Shown here in pieces: positions 1 to 5,293 of a stretch of 5,349 bases of DNA; within the stretch, counting starts at the first letter, position 1, and every line of letters begins with the position of its first letter. A program made the translations under genes and the position numbers. Where the stretch lies: contig CAAGNU010000158.1 in NCBI GenBank assembly GCA_900771365.1, forward strand, positions 1-5,349, given 5' to 3'. Source of the DNA: Bacteroidales bacterium (GTDB lineage: Bacteria; Bacteroidota; Bacteroidia; Bacteroidales; P3). Under the pieces are notes generated by a model. The model ran no database searches and was not told where the DNA came from. It was given only the letters and a program-made list of their open reading frames with translations.

Positions 1-49
1 GACCGAGAAAAAAATTAGGATATATATCCCCTATTTCAAAAATTTGTAG

Positions 50-57
50 TATATTTG
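50..57 (+). promoter_or_regulatory. Promoter-like -7 box (TATATTTG) reading rightward
   Basis: TATATTTG matches the Bacteroidota -7 consensus TAnnTTTG exactly, and its surroundings (GTAGTATATTTGCA) closely resemble the box ahead of ftsE (GTAGTATCTTTGCA on the other strand). No TTTG-like -33 element lies 19-21 bases upstream; that position reads ATCCC. Transcription would start near 62 and run through the palindrome-rich block toward the converging rlmH unit. No gene follows on this strand apart from a 12-codon ATG frame (72-110). It is therefore either a small-RNA promoter or a chance match in AT-rich DNA. Confidence 0.33.
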
Positions 58-106
58 CAAACGATACAAACATGGTCAGCCTGGTCAACTCTGTTGCGTT
101 TGTTGA

Positions 107-290
107 TTGAATTCAGCCCCGGAGGGTGGAGCATGAGAGATGTTAAAACGGTGCCACCGAGGAACCTCGGCGGAGTCGCCCCCGGTCCTCGGCAAACTAT
201 GGCTGGCCGACGAACGTTCGAACCACCCCGCCCCCTCATGGCGGAAGCCTGCCTGAGATGCCCTCACAAGTGCGGGAAATCCCGCGAGCT
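107..290. repeat. GC-rich palindromic block, possible dispersed repeat element
   Basis: A sharp change from AT-rich to GC-rich DNA near 110 opens a block containing CCCCGGAGGG (117-126), several perfect short hairpins and two copies of CCTCGG (165-170 and 187-192), either of which can pair with CCGAGG (157-162). The two alternative pairings make a switch-like fold possible on paper. Blocks that begin with a CCCCGGAGGGG-like core recur in intergenic DNA of several Bacteroidota as I recall them, but I cannot confirm that this is a copy. It could also be the body of a structured RNA made from the box at 50-57. Confidence 0.3.
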
Positions 291-418
291 ATCTTGCTTT
301 CCCCCCCCCTCAGTCTCGTAGATGTATCTTTCTTCTTTTGTGTGAGATGTATGCTTGGCAATCATTACAATACGCCAGGATTCAAATAACTTTTGTGTGT
401 AATGTTCACTATGGTACG

Positions 419-454
419 TCGAATGAATCGAATGAATCGAATGGGTGGAATGGC
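419..454. repeat. Four 9-bp tandem repeats, unit TCGAATGAA
   Basis: Two identical units TCGAATGAA (419-427, 428-436) are followed by TCGAATGGG (437-445) and the weaker TGGAATGGC (446-454). The array lies 64 bases beyond the rlmH stop codon, outside any gene. The 9-bp period would keep a reading frame, but no plausible protein runs through it. Such arrays often vary in copy number by replication slippage. Confidence 0.75.
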
Positions 455-499
455 TGTTGTGGCTGCCGGGGCTGTTGGGTCTCGGGCGTTGTGCTGCTT

Positions 500-515
500 C
501 CCGCTTTGTGGCGGG
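500..515 (-). terminator. Small GC hairpin directly after rlmH, weak terminator candidate
   Basis: CCCGC (500-504) and GCGGG (511-515) form a five-pair stem with a six-base loop, extendable by two G-U pairs, beginning right at the rlmH stop codon. On the transcript the stem is followed by AAGCAGCAC and not by a U run, so it lacks the mark of an intrinsic terminator. It may protect the 3' end, help Rho-type termination, or mean nothing. Confidence 0.22.
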
Positions 516-517
516 GG

Positions 518-994
518 TCAGCCTTCGTTGTGGTAGGGCTCGTGGTGGAGGATGGTGAAGGCGCGGTAGAGCTGCTCGACGAAGAAGAGCCGCACCATCT
601 GATGGTTGAAGGTCATCTGGGAGAGGGAGATTTTGTCGTGCGCCACCTTGTAGACGCTGGGGGCGAAGCCGAATGCGCCGCCCACGACGAAGACGAGGTT
701 GCGGGTGCCGGCGTTCATCTGTTTTTGTAGGTATTGGGAGAAGCCCACGGAGGTGTGCTCCTTGCCGTGCTCGTCGAGGAGGATGATGCGGTCGGCTCCT
801 TCGAGGCGTTTGAGCAGGAGGGCGGCTTCGCGCTCTTTGATCTCGTCGGGCGAGGCGCCACGCTGGTCCTTGAGGGCCGGGATGACGTCGAGGTCGAAGT
901 TGACGTAGTGCTTGAGGCGTTTGACGTAGACGTCTATGCCTTCCTGAATGTAGGGTATGTCGGTCTTGGAGATGACGATGAGCTTGATGTTCAT
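518..994 (-). CDS. rlmH: 23S rRNA (pseudouridine-1915-N3)-methyltransferase RlmH
   Basis: RlmH is a small SPOUT-class methyltransferase that uses S-adenosylmethionine to methylate N3 of pseudouridine 1915 in helix 69 of 23S rRNA, on the assembled ribosome. The 158-residue product has the normal family length (about 155-160). It shows the family marks in order: MNIKLIVISKTD at the start, LLDEHGKEH (72-80), the SAM-binding loop FVVGGAFGF (102-110), and the long C-terminal knot motif from S123 with H131, R135 and EQLYRA (140-145), ending in PYHNEG. The ATG at 994 is chosen because the family N-terminus begins there; the open frame continues far upstream only as an overlap artefact. Its ATG shares ATGA with the stop of the upstream methyltransferase, so translation is probably coupled. 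It is the last gene of the unit. Confidence 0.97.
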   Translation of the reverse strand: MNIKLIVISKTDIPYIQEGIDVYVKRLKHYVNFDLDVIPALKDQRGASPDEIKEREAALLLKRLEGADRIILLDEHGKEHTSVGFSQYLQKQMNAGTRNLVFVVGGAFGFAPSVYKVAHDKISLSQMTFNHQMVRLFFVEQLYRAFTILHHEPYHNEG

Positions 995-1980
995 GGCTTG
1001 GGGGTATGGAGGATGATGAAGGGTGCGAGGCTGCGGTTGCGATTGTTGCTGATGAGCAGGTTGAGGAGTTTGGCGGCAAGGCTTTTGGGCAGAGAGCCTT
1101 GGCGGGTGTTGTAGAATCCGTTGCTGAGGGCGAGGGCGAAGCCGTAGGGTCGTGCGAGGTCCTGGTACTGCGGGAGGGTGAGGATGCGCTCGGTCCAGCT
1201 GCCCGTGGCGGGGTCGCAGGTGTTGTAGGGGTCGGAGAGGTCGGCAGGGGTGCCGGTCTCGACAGCCTGAAGGATGTCGTCGTAGATAAGGCCGCGGGTG
1301 GAGAGTGCCCAGGTGTCGAGCTGTATGGGGGAGAGGTGGGGGTAGTGCTGGGCGAGGAAGTCGCGGCGAAGCTGGAAGAACCCGGGCTGGCTGCCGCGGC
1401 CTTGCTCGTCGGCACGCATGACGGCACGGAGCCGTCTGGCCACACGGCGGTTGTAGGGCGTGGAGCCCGTGGTGTAGAGCTGGTAGAGGCTGGGGTTGAG
1501 GCCTTGGAGGTCGGCAAAGAAGGTGTCGAGGCGGTAGATGTGCTCGATAACATCCATGCCGAGGAGTGCGTCGGGCACGATGTGTTTGTCGTGGCACCAC
1601 GTGCGGAGCTGGGCCGAGGTGCCTTGGAGGATGTTGTCGGGCATGAGGCCGACGTGGCGGCCTATCGCCGTGACGGTCTCGACGGCCTGAGGGTTGTAGT
1701 CGATATAGATGACGTGGCCGATACCGAGGCTTTTGGCCAGAAGGGAGAGGAAGCCGTGCCCTCCGCCGTAGTCAACCATGATGGTCTGCGCGGGCGCTTT
1801 GCCGAGGGCGGAGAGCATCTGGTCGATGCTGCGGGAGTAGATGTCGAGGTAGTAGTCGAGGTGGGGCAGCATGCGGAGGATGTAGCTGCGACTGTATTCG
1901 CTGATGGGCAGGGCGGCGTAGTCGAGGCTGTGGAGCTGCTGGGCTAATGTATGATTCTGCGTATGATTGGGTTCTTGCAT
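991..1980 (-). CDS. Class I SAM-dependent methyltransferase, substrate unknown
   Basis: The 329-residue protein carries a Rossmann-type methyltransferase domain at about residues 65-160. Motif I is VDYGGGHGFLS (69-79), the acidic residue that binds the SAM ribose is D94 in VIYIDYNPQAV, and a later strand reads DALLGMDVIEHI (137-148), typical of Methyltransf_12/25-like enzymes. No signal peptide or membrane segment is visible, so it should be cytoplasmic. About 37 residues precede an YILRMLPHLDYYLDIY helix, and about 165 residues follow the core domain without any motif I recognise; they probably form the substrate part. The ATG at 1980 overlaps the upstream acyltransferase by 37 bases; the next Met (residue 37) would drop the conserved-looking N-terminus. 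It overlaps rlmH by four bases. The pairing suggests shared regulation, but I cannot say that it modifies RNA. Confidence 0.87.
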   Translation of the reverse strand: MQEPNHTQNHTLAQQLHSLDYAALPISEYSRSYILRMLPHLDYYLDIYSRSIDQMLSALGKAPAQTIMVDYGGGHGFLSLLAKSLGIGHVIYIDYNPQAVETVTAIGRHVGLMPDNILQGTSAQLRTWCHDKHIVPDALLGMDVIEHIYRLDTFFADLQGLNPSLYQLYTTGSTPYNRRVARRLRAVMRADEQGRGSQPGFFQLRRDFLAQHYPHLSPIQLDTWALSTRGLIYDDILQAVETGTPADLSDPYNTCDPATGSWTERILTLPQYQDLARPYGFALALSNGFYNTRQGSLPKSLAAKLLNLLISNNRNRSLAPFIILHTPKP

Positions 1981-2855
1981 CGTGTGAGCTGGTAGAAGGT
2001 TGTGGGCGTGGAGCCGTAGAGACTGTAGGCGTGGGCTATGGATGGGGTCATGCTGCCCTCGAAGTCGAAGGCACGGGTTTTGGCTGCGAGCTGCTGTAGG
2101 ATGAGCCAGAAGAGGTAGGGCGAAGCACCATTGTGGTGCTCTTCTCCCAGAGCGCTGAGGAGGCTGTAGGCACAGTTGCTATCGAAGACGACGAAGCGGG
2201 CGGCGTGGATGGTGCCGCTTTCGTCGGCCACGGCGGCGAGGAGGCCTTGGCCGTGCTGTAGGGCTGCGGTGATGAGCCGCACCATGAAGTCGTGGGGGAG
2301 GAGGTCTTTCTGGCCGCGCGAGCGCCAGTAATGGGCGTGGAGGTCGGCGAAAGCCTCGGGTGTGATGTCTGCGGGGTGCAGCACCTTGGCGGCGCTGCGG
2401 ATTGGGGTCTTTCGATGGCGTTTGTCAAAGTTGCGGAAGACCGCTTCGGGGTCGGAGATGTCCTCGATGCGGTAGGTGATGCGGGGCAGCCGTTCGTAGC
2501 CCTGCCAGGCTTCGAGGTTGGGGGTGCCTGGGGCGAAGCATTGTCGGTAGAGGCTGAGGCGAAGCTTTTTAAGCTCTGCCATGAGCTGCTGTGTGGCGGA
2601 GGGTATGTTGGTGCCGGGACGGTACCAGGGACCGTTGTACTGGGTGAGCTGAGGCTGGAGGATGTAGCGGAGGCCGAGCTTGGAGCCGATGAGGTAGGGG
2701 AGGGCTGCGGAGACGGCTCCCTGCTCATTGCGGAGGAGGATGACGTCCCACTGTTTGCCGCAGCAGACGGTTTCCATCCACCAATATTGCAGAAACAGAG
2801 GGATTTGGACTCCCTCTGTTTCGCATAGTATCTTGTATTGTTCTTTGTTCGACAC
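1944..2855 (-). CDS. GNAT/FemAB-like acyltransferase family protein
   Basis: The 303-residue protein looks like the two-lobed FemAB/GNAT proteins common in Bacteroidota (acetyltransferase_6-like). Visible marks are IPLFLQYWWMETV near the N-terminus (18-30), a central basic stretch FDKRHRKTPIRSA, a GNAT-like strand pattern around GLLAAVADESGTIHAARFVVFD, the helix SPYLFWLILQQLA, and the motif FDFEGS at 263-268 followed by SLYGSTPTTFYQL. Such enzymes move an acyl or aminoacyl group to an amine; the substrate here is unknown. No signal peptide is seen. The start is GTG at 2855: no in-frame ATG lies between it and the OmpA-gene stop, and the next Met (residue 27) falls inside the IPLFLQYWWM motif. 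The gene starts 51 bases after the OmpA gene and overlaps the methyltransferase by 37 bases, so all three are probably co-transcribed. Confidence 0.85.
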   Translation of the reverse strand: MSNKEQYKILCETEGVQIPLFLQYWWMETVCCGKQWDVILLRNEQGAVSAALPYLIGSKLGLRYILQPQLTQYNGPWYRPGTNIPSATQQLMAELKKLRLSLYRQCFAPGTPNLEAWQGYERLPRITYRIEDISDPEAVFRNFDKRHRKTPIRSAAKVLHPADITPEAFADLHAHYWRSRGQKDLLPHDFMVRLITAALQHGQGLLAAVADESGTIHAARFVVFDSNCAYSLLSALGEEHHNGASPYLFWLILQQLAAKTRAFDFEGSMTPSIAHAYSLYGSTPTTFYQLTRCKNPIIRRIIH

Positions 2856-2906
2856 AGATGATGTTTGGGGTGGGGTGTGGGAGCGGGCGGACTCCCTCTT
2901 CCCAGG

Positions 2907-3980
2907 CTATTGGATAACCACGGTGACGCGGTTGTTGGCCATGCGTCCGCTGAGAGTGTTGTTGTCGCCCGCGGGGTCGTCCTCGCCCTTGGCGATAACC
3001 TCGATGCGGGTTTCATCGATGCCGCGACGCATGAGGGCTTTCTTAACCTCGATGGCACGCTGGCGGGAGAGTCCCATGTTGTAGGTCTCGGTGCCTACGT
3101 TGTCGCAGTAGCCGGTGAGGAGCACTTCGAGGCCGCTCTCCTGCTTGAGGTAGCGGGCGATGTTGTCGAGTTCGGGGATGTAGGAATCCTGGATGGTGGC
3201 ATCGTTTGCGAAGAACTTGATGGCGGGGAAGGTCTGCGCGTCTTTAGCGGGGCTGGGCAGGAGGTCGACCTTCTTAGAGCTGAAATCGACGATGAGGCCC
3301 ACGCGGATGAGCTCGTCGGTACGGGGCTCCTCGTTGTAGTATTCGTCACCCTTCCAATAGCGCCAGTCGACCTCGGAGACCTTGTAGCTGATCTTGTTCT
3401 TCATCTCTTTCTCGATAATGATGTCGCGGAAATAGTCGAGGGAGATGAGGGCTTCCATCTGGCCTTTAGCGGCGAGCTCGTCATGCTCGTCCTGGTCCTT
3501 GACGGAGGGGTTGATGGCATAGACGGCACAGATGTGCATAGGAATACGTCCGGCACTCGACAGGTAGTTCCAGACAGGGCCGAAGTTGCCCCAGTCACGT
3601 TTGTCGTCCTTCAGCCATTTGAGGGGGCGGAAACAATTGTAGTCGTAATCGACGAAGTAGAATTTCTTAGCGTCGAAAGTGGTGAACTTCCACACGGTGT
3701 CGTAAGCCGTCTCGCGGACTTTGTGCTTGCCGGAAGCATCGATGATGGGCTCGGTCTTCTTGCCCTTCTTGCCAGCATCGGGGAGGGTGACCTGCTCATA
3801 GAGGCCGCCGGGCGTGGGATGCCAGGTGGTGTCGGCCTTGTTGCGGAGCCAAAGGCGCTTGTTGTAGCCCTCGCGGGCAATCTCAGTGGTGGTCTTTTTT
3901 TTGCGGTACTGAGCCTGAACGTTGGAGGCAGGGATGAGGAAGAGCGCTGCCAGACAGAGTATGAAGATGTTCTTTTTCAT
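2907..3980 (-). CDS. Exported OmpA-family protein with a large unassigned N-terminal region
   Basis: Residues 1-23 are a Sec signal peptide: KK, a hydrophobic stretch IFILCLAALFLI, and cleavage after VQA. Cys9 lies inside the hydrophobic stretch, so it is not a lipobox, and the mature protein begins QYRKKK. Residues about 254-357 form an OmpA C-terminal domain that binds peptidoglycan non-covalently: IKFFANDATI, then GYCDNVG with Asp293, LSRQRA with Arg308, and NNRVTVVI at the end. Asp293 and Arg308 have the 15-residue spacing of the two residues that hold diaminopimelate in OmpA proteins. The usual Thr before the Asp is Cys292. The intervening region of about 230 residues is rich in aromatic and charged residues, with three further notes: a Lys-rich stretch near 70-75, Cys116 and Cys151, and no beta-barrel or TPR pattern I can recognise. 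It probably lies in the periplasm, tied to the cell wall. The ATG at 3980 is fixed by the signal peptide. Confidence 0.9.
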   Translation of the reverse strand: MKKNIFILCLAALFLIPASNVQAQYRKKKTTTEIAREGYNKRLWLRNKADTTWHPTPGGLYEQVTLPDAGKKGKKTEPIIDASGKHKVRETAYDTVWKFTTFDAKKFYFVDYDYNCFRPLKWLKDDKRDWGNFGPVWNYLSSAGRIPMHICAVYAINPSVKDQDEHDELAAKGQMEALISLDYFRDIIIEKEMKNKISYKVSEVDWRYWKGDEYYNEEPRTDELIRVGLIVDFSSKKVDLLPSPAKDAQTFPAIKFFANDATIQDSYIPELDNIARYLKQESGLEVLLTGYCDNVGTETYNMGLSRQRAIEVKKALMRRGIDETRIEVIAKGEDDPAGDNNTLSGRMANNRVTVVIQ

Positions 3981-4016
3981 CGGTGGATTATTGATTAATT
4001 ATTGGGTGTAACGTGA

Positions 4017-4048
4017 AAAAACTACTATTATTGTACTTTGGGTTGAAA
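4017..4048 (-). promoter_or_regulatory. Weak promoter candidate for the OmpA-domain gene
   Basis: On the minus strand TAGTTTTT (4017-4024) matches TAnnTTTG at seven of eight positions, and TTTC (4045-4048) lies 20 bases upstream where TTTG is expected. This would give a leader of about 30 bases before the ATG at 3980. The intergenic gap of 79 bases is AT-rich and no terminator hairpin is visible after ftsE, so transcription from the ftsE promoter could also reach this gene. Confidence 0.35.
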
Positions 4049-4059
4049 AAAATGCGGCA

Positions 4060-4737
4060 TTAGGGTTTCTGAGGGTCGACGATGGTGCCGTTTTCGCAGA
4101 CAATCATGCGCGACTGGTACTTGTCAATCATCATGAAGTCGTGAGAGGAGATGAGCATGGTGGTGCCTGTACGCTGGTTGATGCGGACGAGGAGGCGCAT
4201 GATGTCGGACGAGGTGGCGGGGTCGAGGTTGCCCGTGGGCTCGTCGGCGAGGATAAGCGTGGGGTTGTTGATGAGGGCGCGAGCGATGCCGACGCGTTGC
4301 TGCTCACCTTCGGAGAGGTGGCGGATGGAGGCGTGAGCCTTGCTCTCGATGCCGACAGATTCGAGGGTGTGCATAATCTGTGCGTCCATCTGTTCGCGCT
4401 CCCAGCCTGTGGCCTCAAGGACGAAGTGGAGGTTGTCGTAGACGTCGCGGTCTTTAAGCAGACGGAAATTCTGGAAAACGATGCCGATGTGGCGCCGTAG
4501 CATGGGGATTTGACGGTGTTTGAGGTGCATGAGGTCGTAGCCGCATACATGGGCTTCGCCGCTGTCGATGCTGTGGTCGGCATAAAGGGTGCGCAGCAGC
4601 GAAGTCTTGCCCGCGCCGCTCTTGCCGATGAGATATACGAACTCGCCGGGGTTGACAGTGAGGTTTACTTGCGACAGCAGCAGGCCGTCATCGTGACTGA
4701 TAGTCACCTCTTTGAGTGATATAATAGGAGCCTCCAT
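4060..4737 (-). CDS. ftsE: Cell-division ABC-type ATPase FtsE-like
   Basis: FtsE is the cytoplasmic ATPase that works with the membrane protein FtsX at the division site to control peptidoglycan hydrolases. The 225-residue product has the usual length and all ABC ATPase motifs: Walker A GKSGAGKTS (38-46), Q-loop VFQNFRLL with Gln89, signature LSEGEQQR (141-148), Walker B LILADE (161-166), D-loop GNLD (169-172) and H-loop His199 in ISSHD. RVGIARAL and DEPTGNLD, and VYDNL after the Q-loop, fit FtsE better than LolD or MacB, though these relatives cannot be excluded. The second signature position is Glu, not Gly. The ATG at 4737 is preferred over an in-frame TTG at 4758, because that TTG lies inside the -7 promoter box. 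No ftsX adjoins it within the window; it is usual in Bacteroidota for ftsX to lie elsewhere. Confidence 0.9.
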   Translation of the reverse strand: MEAPIISLKEVTISHDDGLLLSQVNLTVNPGEFVYLIGKSGAGKTSLLRTLYADHSIDSGEAHVCGYDLMHLKHRQIPMLRRHIGIVFQNFRLLKDRDVYDNLHFVLEATGWEREQMDAQIMHTLESVGIESKAHASIRHLSEGEQQRVGIARALINNPTLILADEPTGNLDPATSSDIMRLLVRINQRTGTTMLISSHDFMMIDKYQSRMIVCENGTIVDPQKP

Positions 4738-4755
4738 ATACAATATTTCAAAATG

Positions 4756-4788
4756 CAAAGATACTACTTTTTTTTTATATAGGGAAAA
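4756..4788 (-). promoter_or_regulatory. Bacteroidota-type promoter of ftsE
   Basis: On the minus strand TATCTTTG (4756-4763) matches TAnnTTTG exactly, followed by CA as is common for these promoters. TTTT (4785-4788) lies 21 bases upstream at the -33 position, where TTTG is the consensus. The spacer is an A-rich tract. Transcription would start near 4751, giving a leader of only about 14 bases with no Shine-Dalgarno sequence, which is normal for this phylum. The position also decides the ftsE start, since the upstream TTG codon is part of the box. Confidence 0.68.
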
Positions 4789-4836
4789 CTTTTTTTATGA
4801 TTGTCCGCAATCGCCACTAATAAAGGAGGATTTGTA

Positions 4837-4977
4837 GTGCGCCAGATTGTACTCACAACCGTAGAAGAGGTCGTTCTACTCATTCTACTCCTCTATCCAC
4901 CAATCGAACCTCAGTCGAATTGGCATTCGACTGATAACTCACTATTCCTCATCTTGTTGTGCCATCCAGTCGAATAG
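4837..4977 (+). CDS. Possible 46-residue small protein with strong ribosome binding site
   Basis: A GTG codon at 4837 follows AAGGAGGA (4823-4830) by six bases, an ideal Shine-Dalgarno arrangement, and opens a 46-residue frame. The predicted product begins MRQIVLTTVEEVVLLILLL, has a short hydrophobic segment (about residues 11-19) followed by YPPIEP, then a second hydrophobic patch LFLILLCHPV at the end. It resembles no family I know. Against it: the frame runs through the TTCTACTC and CAGTCGAAT repeats, the start is GTG, no clear promoter precedes it, and Bacteroidota genes seldom rely on Shine-Dalgarno sites. It diverges from ftsE. Confidence 0.2.
   Translation: MRQIVLTTVEEVVLLILLLYPPIEPQSNWHSTDNSLFLILLCHPVE
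4874..4891. repeat. Two 9-bp tandem units TTCTACTCA/TTCTACTCC
   Basis: TTCTACTCA (4874-4882) is followed at once by TTCTACTCC (4883-4891). GTAGAA at 4861-4866 is the inverse of TTCTAC, so the first unit can also close a six-pair hairpin with a seven-base loop (4861-4879). Confidence 0.6.
4911..4934. repeat. Perfect 10-bp inverted repeat, TCAGTCGAAT arms, four-base loop
   Basis: TCAGTCGAAT (4911-4920) and its exact complement ATTCGACTGA (4925-4934) are separated by TGGC. The inner nine bases CAGTCGAAT occur again at 4967-4975, followed by the partial copy AGTCGAAC (4976-4983), and a related ATCGAAC lies at 4903-4909. There is no U run on either side, so it does not look like an intrinsic terminator. 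It could be a protein-binding site or part of a small dispersed repeat. Confidence 0.7.
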
Positions 4978-5155
4978 TCGAACGCATCTGTCCTGCCTCT
5001 GCTGCTATGCCTTTTGCTGAGACACTTTTCGTTATGAATTTTTAAGACTTCAAAGGCGATATGTTAAAATTTAGGGCTCAAAAACGGGCTTTGTGCCACA
5101 TTTTCACCAAAGCACGCAACAGACTACGCCACAGCCGTATAGATGCTTCCCCCAC

Positions 5156-5198
5156 GCTTCGCCCTTTTTCCGCTCTCCGAGCGGAGTTAGAGCGAAGC
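5156..5198. other. Two-tier hairpin (GCTTCGC/GCGAAGC outside CCGCTC/GAGCGG)
   Basis: An outer stem GCTTCGC (5156-5162) with GCGAAGC (5192-5198) encloses an inner stem CCGCTC (5170-5175) with GAGCGG (5179-5184), loop TCC. The two are joined by an internal loop of seven bases on each side. The 3' half of the structure is made of the first two units of the 11-bp repeat. A T5 run lies inside the internal loop and not after the stem, so a simple terminator is unlikely on the plus strand. Confidence 0.55.
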
Positions 5199-5224
5199 TA
5201 AGGCGGAGCTAAAGCGGAGCTATG
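5181..5224. repeat. Four 11-bp tandem repeats, unit GCGGAGCTAAA
   Basis: Units are GCGGAGTTAGA (5181-5191), GCGAAGCTAAG (5192-5202), GCGGAGCTAAA (5203-5213) and GCGGAGCTATG (5214-5224). The GCGGAG/GCGAAG part is constant and the second half varies. GTCGAGC right after 5224 may be the start of a decayed fifth copy. The array is GC-richer than the DNA to its right and lies outside any gene. Confidence 0.75.
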
Positions 5225-5293
5225 TCGAGCACTTAAGTTCAAGTAACAAATGCAACAAGTGCTGAAAAAGAGGTGTGAATTTCTTAAAAAAGA

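Larger units (their letters stand above)
1..517. other. Gene-free region downstream of rlmH, rich in palindromes and short repeats
   Basis: No reading frame here looks like a real protein; the longest ones are low-complexity and start at non-ATG codons. The first 60 bases are AT-rich and carry a promoter-like box. From about 107 to 290 the DNA becomes GC-rich and full of short perfect inverted repeats: CGGTG/CACCG (149-159, one-base centre), CCGAGG/CCTCGG (157-170, AA between), the palindrome CGAACGTTCG (211-220) and GCGGGA/TCCCGC (272-285, AA between). A run of nine C follows at 301-309. After about 310 the base composition is mixed, with a 9-bp tandem repeat and a hairpin next to the rlmH stop. 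The genes at right are transcribed toward this region, so it is their 3' flank. Confidence 0.7.

Noticed and set aside
205..235. GTTCGAAC, resembling a tRNA T-loop
   Set aside because: No flanking T-stem, anticodon arm or acceptor stem can be drawn on either strand; it is part of the palindrome CGAACGTTCG and its neighbour.
272..285. GCGGGA/TCCCGC hairpin as terminator of the rlmH unit
   Set aside because: It is over 230 bases from the rlmH stop and is not followed by a T run on the minus strand.
301..309. Run of nine C as a phase-variation tract
   Set aside because: It lies in no credible gene and at no promoter spacer, so a switching role has no support.
55..321. 88-residue frame with Cys pairs (CLRCPHKCG) on the plus strand
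   Set aside because: It starts at a TTG that overlaps the promoter-like box, consists of hairpin DNA, and resembles no zinc-binding family beyond the two short Cys pairs.
264..1553. 429-residue open frame on the minus strand
   Set aside because: It runs out of frame over rlmH and the methyltransferase, is Ser/Thr/Pro/Arg-rich and low in complexity, and has no domain; the overlapping genes explain it as a composition effect.
518..1600. Long 360-residue version of RlmH
   Set aside because: The first 202 residues are Pro/Arg/His-rich shadow sequence over the methyltransferase; the RlmH family starts at MNIKLIVISK, at 994.
1006..1947. 313-residue open frame opposite the methyltransferase
   Set aside because: It is a mirror of the strong codon bias of the gene on the other strand, Val/Glu/Gly-rich without motifs.
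2865..3998. 377-residue open frame opposite the OmpA-domain gene
   Set aside because: Same antisense effect; the opposite strand has a signal peptide and an OmpA domain with its key residues, so that one is real.
4838..5230. CRISPR-like array in the repeat-rich region
   Set aside because: Repeats are 9-12 bases, adjacent or irregularly spaced, without uniform spacers and without cas genes.
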